The position numbers and the translations under genes were made by a program. From positions 1 through 11,523 of the forward strand of contig JAGGWA010000098.1 in assembly GCA_021157745.1 (NCBI GenBank): a DNA stretch of 11,523 bases, read 5' to 3'. The first letter of the stretch is position 1. Every line of letters starts with the position of its first letter. The notes below the pieces were generated by a model. It made no database searches, was not told where the DNA came from, and worked only from the letters and a program-made list of their open reading frames with translations. Shown in pieces: positions 5,561 through 11,523 of the stretch. This stretch comes from Thermoplasmata archaeon (GTDB lineage: Archaea > Thermoplasmatota > E2 > UBA202 > JdFR-43).

Positions 5561-6048
5561 ATGATGAAACGAACGACGGAAGGATGAGCATAATTGTGAG
5601 GACCATAGCAACCATGATGCTTCCATTCATCCTCATATTCTCCTTCTATGTAATCATGCACGGCCACCTCACGCCAGGCGGCGGCTTTCAAGGCGGAGCG
5701 ATAGCGGCGAGCGCCATTGTTATGATGATAGCCGCCTATGGACACAAAATGATGGAAAAGCGTATAAGCGAAGACGGCTTAAGCATGGTTGAAAGCGTTG
5801 GGGCAGCGATATTCGCAGTTGTTGCCTTCATTGGTGTGATTATGGCTGCTTCATTCATGTATAACTTCTTGGTTGGCACACCATTGTTTGGCGAAACACC
5901 ACCATTCGGGAGCAATCCAGGTATTCTGAATAGCGGAGGTGTGCTGCCCATACTGAACATAGCTGTTGGGATGAAAGTTATAGGAGGACTTGCAGCTGTC
6001 GTACTGATAATGGCTCTGGCAGGCGACAAGGAAGGTGATAAAAAATGA
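5557..6048 (+). CDS. mbhF: MBH subunit F (MrpB-like)
   Basis: This 163-residue protein contains the MrpB/MnhB signature HGHLTPGGGFQGGAI (35-49) after a first membrane helix (15-34), with further helices at about 47-57, 78-100 and 134-156. A Gly/Pro-rich loop (TPLFGETPPFGSNPG, about 107-123) is probably on the outside. It is part of the sodium-translocating module. AGGAGGAGG (5544-5552) is a strong ribosome site. It overlaps both neighbours by 4 nt. Confidence 0.92.
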   Translation: MNDETNDGRMSIIVRTIATMMLPFILIFSFYVIMHGHLTPGGGFQGGAIAASAIVMMIAAYGHKMMEKRISEDGLSMVESVGAAIFAVVAFIGVIMAASFMYNFLVGTPLFGETPPFGSNPGILNSGGVLPILNIAVGMKVIGGLAAVVLIMALAGDKEGDKK

Positions 6049-6398
6049 TATGGAATGTGCCCTTCATAACGGTTGCATTGCTTATTGCCATAGGCTTGTA
6101 TGCAGTGATGTTCAAAAGAAATCTTATAAAGATAGCAATTGGAATAACAATTATAGAAAGCGGGGTGAATTTATTTTTGATAACTCTCGGCTACAGAAAA
6201 GGAGGCGTCGCCCCTATATACACAAATTTACCATCTGGAGTGACACCGCAACAAATGGTTTTGCCTGTTCCACAGGCTTTAACACTCACAAGCATTGTTA
6301 TAGGAGTAGCTGTCCTCGCTTTGATGCTATCTTTCATAATGAAGATGTATCAGCATAATAAAAGTCTGGATTCGCATTCAAGGAGGTTGAAAGGATGA
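6045..6398 (+). CDS. mbhG: MBH subunit G (MrpC/NuoK-like)
   Basis: This 117-residue, three-helix protein belongs to the MrpC/NuoK family. The second helix carries the conserved acidic residue (Glu38 in GITIIESGVNLFLI) that takes part in ion transfer in this family. The third helix begins PVPQALTLTSIVIGVAVLAL, the usual MrpC sequence. A loop rich in Pro/Gly/Thr lies between. GGAAGGTGAT (6029-6038) is the ribosome site. It overlaps mbhF and mbhH by 4 nt each. Confidence 0.92.
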   Translation: MIWNVPFITVALLIAIGLYAVMFKRNLIKIAIGITIIESGVNLFLITLGYRKGGVAPIYTNLPSGVTPQQMVLPVPQALTLTSIVIGVAVLALMLSFIMKMYQHNKSLDSHSRRLKG

Positions 6399-7945
6399 TT
6401 TATAATGAAGCCATTCCAGCAATATTAATAGGCTTACCATTGCTGGCAGCATTCATAACCCCCATAATAAATCTTGCAAGCAGAAAAGCAAGGAATGCTT
6501 TCGTTATAGCCGTTCTTGCAATAGAAGAGTTATTGATAATACTTCTCGCATGGCATGTTTTCACTGATGGCATCGTTATATACACAATGGGAGCAAAAAA
6601 TCCTGGTATCGTGCCACTCCAGGCTGCTGTTCCAATAAGAATTGTTCTGGAAATCGATGGCATGGCTGCATTCATGGGACTGATTTCGTGCACCGTTGCC
6701 ATGGCAGCTGGAATATACTCAATATCATTCATAAAAGAAGGAAATGGAAAATCCCGTTACTATACTCTCCTTCTCATCATGCTTGCTGGCATGCTTGGAA
6801 TGGAATTTACAGGCGATTTATTCAATCTGTTTGTTTTTCTTGAAATCCTTTCCATTGCCTCATGCGGACTCATAGCATATCGCCAGCATGCAGACGCTGT
6901 AGAAGGAGCATTTAAATATTTAGTTGTTTCAAACATCGCTGCCCTCTTCGTTTTGTTCGCAATAGCATTATTCTATGCCCAGTATGATTTGCTCAATATA
7001 GCTGCAATAGCAAAAGTGATGCAATACACGCAGCTTGATAAAATTGCTCTCGTTTTGCTTGTCGCTGCCTTTGCCATGAAATGCGGAAGTGTGCCGATGC
7101 ACTTCTGGGCGCCCGACAGCTATAGCACTGCGCCAGCTGCAATAACGGCAATGCTTGTGGCAGCAAGTCAGGCAAGTTTGTATGCATTATTCCGTGTTTG
7201 CTTTACATTGTATGGTAGCTTAATGGACTATCAAACAATCGGCTTAGCCATCATCATATTTGGATTGCTTTCAATGTTTATAGGGGTTACAATGGCATTG
7301 CCTCAAAAAGATATCAAAAGGCTAATGGCTTATCATGCAATAAGCCAGACAGGTTACATGTTGCTTGGCGTAGGCGTGGGATTATATTTGCTTGGCTCGT
7401 CTGATTTCAACGTCTATGGAATAAAGGCAATGGAAGGAGGGATATTTCATATAATAAATCATGCAATGTATAAAGGATTGCTTTTCTTAACGGCGGGAGC
7501 CATATATTACCGCCTTGGAACCCGTAATTTAAACGAAATGGGTGGACTTGGTCATACAATGAAATTTACTTCCATATTCTTCATTATAGGTGCTCTTGCC
7601 ATAGCTGGTATTCCACCATTCAATGGATTTGCTTCCAAATTACTGATATATGAGGCATGCTATAAAGTTAGTCCTATTCTTTCCATTGTGGCAATGCTTG
7701 TTTCTGTACTAACGCTTGCATCCTTCATAAAAGTTTTTCATTCCGCTTTCATGGGTCCAAAAATGCATGATGTTAAGGATGTTAAGGAAGTGCCAAAAAG
7801 CATGCTAGTTGGTATGGCTGTGCTAACGTTCGTGATTATATTCTTTGGCCTCTTCCCGGGCTGGGTTGTGAGCCATATTGTTCATCCAGCTGTCATGGCT
7901 TTAGTTGATAAAACGGCATATATAAATGCTGTAATGGGTGGTTAA
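6395..7945 (+). CDS. mbhH: MBH subunit H (MrpD/NuoL-N-like antiporter subunit)
   Basis: This 516-residue membrane protein has about fourteen hydrophobic segments and belongs to the proton-translocating antiporter family shared by MrpD and NuoL/M/N. Residues expected in the ion path are visible: Glu150 in FVFLEILSIASCGLIAY, Lys229 in AFAMKCGSVPMHFWAPDSYS, His352/His356 and Lys360 in FHIINHAMYKGLLF, and the loop KDIKRLMAYHAISQTGY (305-321). The stretch GIPPFNGFASKLLIYEA (405-421) is also a family signature. In MBH this subunit couples electron transfer to ion pumping. AGGAGGTTGA (6381-6390) precedes the start. It is the last Mrp-like gene, and the junction with mbhI is the only one in the operon with a gap (2 nt). 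Confidence 0.95.
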   Translation: MIYNEAIPAILIGLPLLAAFITPIINLASRKARNAFVIAVLAIEELLIILLAWHVFTDGIVIYTMGAKNPGIVPLQAAVPIRIVLEIDGMAAFMGLISCTVAMAAGIYSISFIKEGNGKSRYYTLLLIMLAGMLGMEFTGDLFNLFVFLEILSIASCGLIAYRQHADAVEGAFKYLVVSNIAALFVLFAIALFYAQYDLLNIAAIAKVMQYTQLDKIALVLLVAAFAMKCGSVPMHFWAPDSYSTAPAAITAMLVAASQASLYALFRVCFTLYGSLMDYQTIGLAIIIFGLLSMFIGVTMALPQKDIKRLMAYHAISQTGYMLLGVGVGLYLLGSSDFNVYGIKAMEGGIFHIINHAMYKGLLFLTAGAIYYRLGTRNLNEMGGLGHTMKFTSIFFIIGALAIAGIPPFNGFASKLLIYEACYKVSPILSIVAMLVSVLTLASFIKVFHSAFMGPKMHDVKDVKEVPKSMLVGMAVLTFVIIFFGLFPGWVVSHIVHPAVMALVDKTAYINAVMGG

Positions 7946-7947
7946 AA

Positions 7948-8280
7948 ATGCTTGAAACGGGATTTGGATACTGGGATGCAATTGCATGGATTGTGGCTTT
8001 CATTGTAATATGCATAGTTGTTTACATCATAAGAGGATTTGGAAAGAGAGAGCATAGAAAAGAGGCGGAAGAACCTTTCTTTTCAGGTGTTGAGCTGCCA
8101 GATGAAAAAGTTCATGTCAAAGCTTCCAACATTTACTGGGGTTTCATTGAATCGATGAAAGGATACTATGATGTAATGAAAAAAATGCACGATGGAATAA
8201 TAAACAATTACATCTCATGGTTTATCTTCATAGCAGTTTTGCTTTTGATTATACTATTTGCCCCAGAGGTGATTCCATGA
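7948..8280 (+). CDS. mbhI: MBH subunit I (linker between antiporter and hydrogenase modules)
   Basis: This 110-residue protein has a membrane helix near each end (about 10-30 and 88-107) with a charged stretch between, including PFFSGVELPDEK (43-54) and an amphipathic run NIYWGFIESMKGYYDVMKK (61-79). The pattern and its place between mbhH and mbhJ match MbhI, which in the Pyrococcus complex bridges the Mrp-like part and the hydrogenase membrane arm. Sequence signatures are weaker than for neighbours, so position carries much of the call. The ribosome site is poor (GGGTGG near 7936-7941). The end overlaps mbhJ by 4 nt. Confidence 0.8.
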   Translation: MLETGFGYWDAIAWIVAFIVICIVVYIIRGFGKREHRKEAEEPFFSGVELPDEKVHVKASNIYWGFIESMKGYYDVMKKMHDGIINNYISWFIFIAVLLLIILFAPEVIP

Positions 8281-8708
8281 TTCCAAAAGCATTTAAGAGA
8301 TCGCTATGGGTATTCCATATTAATAGTGGCTCCTGCAATGGATGCGATATTGAGATAATAGCTGCTTTGACTCCTCGCTACGATGCAGAGCGTTTCGGCA
8401 TAAAACTCGTTGGCTCTCCACGCCATGCTGATGTCATAGCCTTCACTGGCCCTGTAACGAATGATATGAAAGATAAAGTTATAAGGATAATAGAGCAGAC
8501 GCCTGATCCGAAGGTAATCGTCGTCATTGGCTCCTGCGGAATAGGCGGCGGCGTCTTCCATGAGTCTTACCATCTTGCAGGCCCAATAGATAAGCTTTAT
8601 CCCAATGCCAAATATTTTTATGTGCCTGGATGCCCCCCAAGACCAGAAGCAATAATACAGGCTTTTGCAAAGGCATGGGAATGGCTGGAGGAGGTGGAGA
8701 AAAAATGA
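8277..8708 (+). CDS. mbhJ: MBH subunit J, hydrogenase small subunit (NuoB-like)
   Basis: This 143-residue protein is the [NiFe]-hydrogenase small subunit of the NuoB family. It carries the four cysteines expected to bind the proximal [4Fe-4S] cluster: Cys20 and Cys23 in SGSCNGCDIEI, Cys87 in VIGSCGIGGG, and Cys119 in VPGCPPRPEAI. It passes electrons from MbhN to the NiFe site in MbhL on the cytoplasmic side. The start at 8277 is supported by AGAGGTGAT (8265-8273); the frame runs open upstream to 8217 within mbhI, but that extension has no ribosome site. Both ends overlap neighbours by 4 nt. Confidence 0.95.
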   Translation: MIPKAFKRSLWVFHINSGSCNGCDIEIIAALTPRYDAERFGIKLVGSPRHADVIAFTGPVTNDMKDKVIRIIEQTPDPKVIVVIGSCGIGGGVFHESYHLAGPIDKLYPNAKYFYVPGCPPRPEAIIQAFAKAWEWLEEVEKK

Positions 8709-9226
8709 ATGTTGATGAAGCAAAACAAAAATTTGAGGAAGCTGGCTACGAAACATGGATTACAGAGAAAATGGCAGGCGTAAGGAATAAGGCGGCGAGA
8801 AAAACTTTATGGGTTAGAGTTCAAAAAGAAAAGTTTAGGGAAGCGATGCAATTTTTCAAGGATATGGCTGATCAGTACCCGCATTTCAGCATAATATCAT
8901 GCACAGATTTGGGAAGCAATGTAGAGTTAAATTATCATTTTGCCCTCGGATATGGCAGCCATTTAGAAGAATATGTTGTTACTTTCAAGGTTAGCCTTCC
9001 AAAAGATGATCTGGAAATCGATTCGATTACAGATATATTTCCAGCTGTAATATATTCCGAAAGGGAGATACAGGAAATGATGGGAGTAACGGTGAAGAAC
9101 ATTCCAGATGGTCGCCATATGTTCCTAACAAAAGATTTTCCTTCTGGCATATACCCATGGAGACGTGATGAATCTGGTGTAAAAGAAACAAACAAGTTAT
9201 ATGAGAGGTGGAAAGATGAGGCATGA
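8705..9226 (+). CDS. mbhK: MBH subunit K (NuoC-like 30-kDa family)
   Basis: This 173-residue soluble protein matches the respiratory-chain 30-kDa (NuoC) family: the end of the conserved region reads IYSEREIQEMMGVTVKNIPD (116-135), GRHMFL and PWRRDE (151-156), where NuoC proteins have ERE-x-x-x-M-x-G and P-x-RKD. It is a structural partner of MbhL at the cytoplasmic arm and binds no cofactor by itself. GGAGGAGGTGG (8687-8697) sets the start at 8705. The frame is open back to 8630 within mbhJ, giving a Gly-rich extension that is not credible. It overlaps mbhL by 11 nt. Confidence 0.92.
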   Translation: MNVDEAKQKFEEAGYETWITEKMAGVRNKAARKTLWVRVQKEKFREAMQFFKDMADQYPHFSIISCTDLGSNVELNYHFALGYGSHLEEYVVTFKVSLPKDDLEIDSITDIFPAVIYSEREIQEMMGVTVKNIPDGRHMFLTKDFPSGIYPWRRDESGVKETNKLYERWKDEA

Positions 9227-10436
9227 TTATGAAATTGCAGTTGGACCAATTCATCCTGCATTAAAGGAACCAATAATGTTGCGTCTCACCATAGAGGGAG
9301 AAGAAATTGTCGATGTTGACGTAATAGCGAGTCAGAATCATCGTGGCATTGAATGGATAGGGATGAATAGAAACAATGCAATCCAGAGTTTGTATCTGGC
9401 GGAGAGAATATGCGGAATATGCAATTTCTGCCATCCAAGCAACCTTGTAATGGCAATAGAGGAGATAGCCGATATAGAAGTGCCAGATAGAGCGCAATAT
9501 ATAAGAGTTATTCAGGGCGAGCTGGAGCGTATCCATAGCCATTTGTTGTGGGCGGGCGTTGCTGCTCATGAAATTGGTTTTGATAGCTTACTTCATTACA
9601 CATGGATGGTTAGGGAGAAAGTCATGGATGTGCTCGAAGCAGTGAACGGCAATAGAGTCACAAAAGCCATAATAATGTATGGCGGCGTTAGGCGCGACAT
9701 AGATGAAGAGAAAGCAAAGCTGATAAGGAAAATGTGCTCATATTACAGAGAAGCTTTTAATAAGCTTGCAAAACTGTTTCTGGAAGACGATACAATAAAG
9801 AAGAGGACGAGGGAAATTGGAATATTGAAATATGAAGATGCTATGAAACTTGCTGCAGCAGGCCCAACGGCGAGGGCGAGCGGAGTGAAAAAAGATGTTC
9901 GCCAAGATTTTCCATATTTTGCATATCCCGATTTTGATGTTCATGCAATAACGCCAGATAAGCTACTGGGCTATACTGTCGGAGACGTATATGACAGAAT
10001 TGTTGTGAGATTGCTCGAAGTGAAACAATCTCTGGAAATAATAGAGGAAGCTTTGGACAACATGCCTCCTGGCGATATAATTGCAGAGAAAAAATTGGTT
10101 AAGCTCATGGCAAAGATTAAAGCGAGTGAGGGCGAGGCAGTTGCAAGATATGAGGCTCCGAGAGGAGAGGATATACATTATGTCATGCTCAAGCAGGGAT
10201 ATGAGCCATTGTATTCATGGAAGGTTAGAGCCCCAACATACATAAACATACTTTCATGGCGTCCAATGCTGCTTGGCTACCAGATTGCAGATATACCAAT
10301 CATAGCAGCCTCCATAGACCCATGCCTGTCATGCACAAATAGATTTGCTGTCGTTAAAGATGGAGAAGAAAAGATAATCAACGCTGACTACTTCCATCGT
10401 CTTTCCATTGAAAAAACAAGGAGGTTGAAAAAATGA
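9216..10436 (+). CDS. mbhL: MBH subunit L, [NiFe]-hydrogenase large catalytic subunit (NuoD-like)
   Basis: This 406-residue subunit carries both Cys pairs that hold the NiFe centre: Cys66 and Cys69 in ERICGICNFCHPS, and Cys370 and Cys373 in DPCLSCTNR. EAPRGE (323-328), shared with NuoD, is present. It would reduce protons to H2 with electrons from ferredoxin. The intact four cysteines set it apart from NuoD and from the sulfane-reductase (MBS) relative, in which the site is altered. Thirty residues follow Arg376; in this enzyme class such a tail is removed by a maturation protease after Ni insertion, so this is probably a precursor. The start at 9216 is preferred to 9201 because GAGAGGTGG (9203-9211) lies between them. 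Confidence 0.96.
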   Translation: MRHDYEIAVGPIHPALKEPIMLRLTIEGEEIVDVDVIASQNHRGIEWIGMNRNNAIQSLYLAERICGICNFCHPSNLVMAIEEIADIEVPDRAQYIRVIQGELERIHSHLLWAGVAAHEIGFDSLLHYTWMVREKVMDVLEAVNGNRVTKAIIMYGGVRRDIDEEKAKLIRKMCSYYREAFNKLAKLFLEDDTIKKRTREIGILKYEDAMKLAAAGPTARASGVKKDVRQDFPYFAYPDFDVHAITPDKLLGYTVGDVYDRIVVRLLEVKQSLEIIEEALDNMPPGDIIAEKKLVKLMAKIKASEGEAVARYEAPRGEDIHYVMLKQGYEPLYSWKVRAPTYINILSWRPMLLGYQIADIPIIAASIDPCLSCTNRFAVVKDGEEKIINADYFHRLSIEKTRRLKK

Positions 10437-11440
10437 CTGGCGAATTCATATTCTGGCTTGTTATCAAGTCAATTATAATGGCGGGCGTTGCAATATTTTT
10501 TGGCTTACTGTATAAAGGTATTGATCGCAAGATCGTTGCCCACATGCAGGGCAGAGTCGGCCCACCAATAAGGCAGCCTTTCCTCGATGTTATAAAACTG
10601 ATGAGCAAGGAGAATATCGTGCCAAAGCATGCAATAAAATGGCTTTTCAATGCCGCCCCCTTAATATGTCTCGCATCATCTATAATGCTCTTGCTTTACA
10701 TACCAATTGGAGGCTTTGATGCCATTCTCGAGGGCCATGGCGATTTGATTCTCATTCTATACCTGTTTGCCATTCCATCCATTGCCATGGTGGCTGGCGG
10801 CTTTGCATCCTCCTCGCCATACGCTGCCATAGGAGCGCAGCGCGAAGTTGTTACAATGATTTCATATGAGCTTCCTCTCGCTGTCGTTATCATATCCATT
10901 GCATGGAAGTTAAGTGGTATTGAAGGAGATGTTTTTTCAATGGCGTTTATAGCATCGCATCCCATATGGCAGAATGTTGGCATCTTGGGCTTAATAGGCG
11001 TTATCATGCTTTTGATTTCTATGATGACCGTTGCTCCAGGAGAGCTTGCGAAGATTCCTTTTGATGTTGCTGAAGCTGAAACAGAGATTGCAGGCGGTCT
11101 AACGGTTGAGTATTCAGGAAGAAATCTTGCAATGCTTTACATTGCAGATGGCGTTAAAATTTTCGCTTTTGCTTCCCTTGTAGTTACACTGTTTTTCCCT
11201 TATGGCATTGCATCTTTTCTTTCATTGAGCGGAATCGCTGCAATCATTGCAGATTTCCTCTTCTTCCTGCTTAAAGTATTTCTGGTGATGTTCTTTGCAG
11301 TTACTTTGATAAGGGCTGGTGTTGCAAGGCTTAGAATAACGCAGGTTGTAACAGCATACTGGGTTACAATAACGCTAATTGCATTGCTTGGTCTCGTCTT
11401 GCTCATGTGGGATACCCATTTCAATGTGAGGTGGTTATGA
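10433..11440 (+). CDS. mbhM: MBH subunit M (NuoH-like membrane anchor)
   Basis: This 335-residue protein has about eight hydrophobic segments and belongs to the NuoH/complex I subunit 1 family. Signatures seen are GRVGPPIRQPFLDVIKLMSK (40-59), GAQREVVTMISYELPL (134-149), and the acidic loop ELAKIPFDVAEAETEI (204-219) followed by EYSGRN. It anchors the hydrogenase arm to the membrane and starts the ion-coupling path toward MbhI and MbhH. AAGGAGGTTGA (10418-10428) is a strong ribosome site. It overlaps mbhL and mbhN by 4 nt. Confidence 0.95.
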   Translation: MTGEFIFWLVIKSIIMAGVAIFFGLLYKGIDRKIVAHMQGRVGPPIRQPFLDVIKLMSKENIVPKHAIKWLFNAAPLICLASSIMLLLYIPIGGFDAILEGHGDLILILYLFAIPSIAMVAGGFASSSPYAAIGAQREVVTMISYELPLAVVIISIAWKLSGIEGDVFSMAFIASHPIWQNVGILGLIGVIMLLISMMTVAPGELAKIPFDVAEAETEIAGGLTVEYSGRNLAMLYIADGVKIFAFASLVVTLFFPYGIASFLSLSGIAAIIADFLFFLLKVFLVMFFAVTLIRAGVARLRITQVVTAYWVTITLIALLGLVLLMWDTHFNVRWL

Positions 11441-11523
11441 TGTTTCCAATGTTGAAACAATTGCTTGGGCAGATGATAAGGAAGCCATTCACCAATCTAT
11501 TTCCAACAAAATATGCTCCGAAA
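11437..11523 (+). CDS. mbhN: MBH subunit N, N-terminal part (NuoI-like ferredoxin subunit; cut by window end)
   Basis: The first 29 codons are visible and the gene runs off the window. It begins MMFPMLKQLLGQ and continues RKPFTNLFPTKYAPK, an N-terminus typical of NuoI-like subunits, in which R/KP-x-T and Y-x-P lie before the first ferredoxin-type cysteines. The [4Fe-4S] motifs themselves are beyond the window, so the call rests on this and on position after mbhM. GTGAGGTGG (11426-11434) precedes tandem ATG codons at 11437 and 11440; either could start translation, the first giving the 4-nt overlap seen elsewhere. Confidence 0.8.
   Translation, partial: MMFPMLKQLLGQMIRKPFTNLFPTKYAPK

Noticed and set aside
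7768..7789. Short tandem repeat GATGTTAAG in mbhH
   Set aside because: Only two 9-bp copies encoding DVKDVK in a loop; too short to mean more than local slippage or chance.
8304..8756. 150-codon minus-strand frame opposite mbhJ
   Set aside because: It is fully antisense to mbhJ, which has all its cluster cysteines; no independent coding evidence.
3940..11523. Reading the operon as the sulfane-reductase complex MBS/Mbx or as respiratory complex I
   Set aside because: MbhL keeps both Cys pairs of the NiFe site, and the gene order has a single antiporter-type subunit H as in MBH; complex I lacks the MrpE/F/G/B genes.
1..11523. tRNA, rRNA, CRISPR arrays, insertion sequences
   Set aside because: I looked for clover-leaf-like runs with CCA-proximal GTTCRA patterns, regularly spaced repeats and transposase-like proteins and saw none.

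Overview
The window is archaeal. It carries a [NiFe] membrane-bound hydrogenase (MBH) operon in the mbhA-to-mbhN order known from Thermococcales. It has BRE/TATA-type promoters, heavy use of ATA (Ile) and AGA/AGG (Arg) codons, a NosD-like secreted beta-helix protein ending in WHANYWSDW and FDFHPATEPY motifs, and a secreted protein with an Ig-like tail of a kind I associate with Thermoplasmatota and relatives such as Aciduliprofundum. The best guess is an anaerobic, probably thermophilic, fermentative archaeon of Thermoplasmatota affinity. The lineage is inferred from motifs only.

Layout. (1) 1-1249: the possible last codons of an upstream gene, then a secreted NosD-like beta-helix protein on the + strand. 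(2) 1250-1556: a non-coding stretch between convergent genes, holding an unassigned TATA-like box and a nested inverted repeat. (3) 1557-2741, minus strand: a secreted glutamine-amidotransferase-like (BPL-N type) protein with an Ig-like C-terminal domain. (4) 2742-2849: a short divergent promoter region. (5) 2850-3827: a sodium/calcium exchanger-family (CaCA) membrane protein. (6) 3828-3939: the promoter region of the hydrogenase operon. (7) 3940-11523: mbhABCDEFGHIJKLM and the first 29 codons of mbhN, which runs off the window.

How the genes work together. MbhJ, K, L and N would form the cytoplasmic electron-transfer and catalytic arm, which oxidises ferredoxin and reduces protons to H2. MbhM anchors this arm in the membrane. 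MbhA-H are homologues of Mrp Na+/H+ antiporter subunits, and MbhI bridges the two modules. The energy released is expected to drive ion pumping, with Na+ export through the Mrp-like part. All cysteine ligands of the NiFe site in MbhL and of the proximal cluster in MbhJ are present, so this reads as a true H2-evolving MBH and not the related sulfane-reductase complex (MBS/Mbx). The exchanger next door may use the Na+ gradient that MBH makes.

Expression signals. Ten of the 13 gene junctions in the operon are exact 4-nt ATGA overlaps, and the internal genes have purine-rich Shine-Dalgarno sequences. By contrast, the first genes of three transcription units (exchanger, mbhA, BPL-N protein) have a TATA-like box about 24-27 nt upstream of an ATG and no Shine-Dalgarno sequence, which indicates leaderless mRNAs. 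This moves the likely start codons of the exchanger and mbhA downstream of the longest possible ORF starts.
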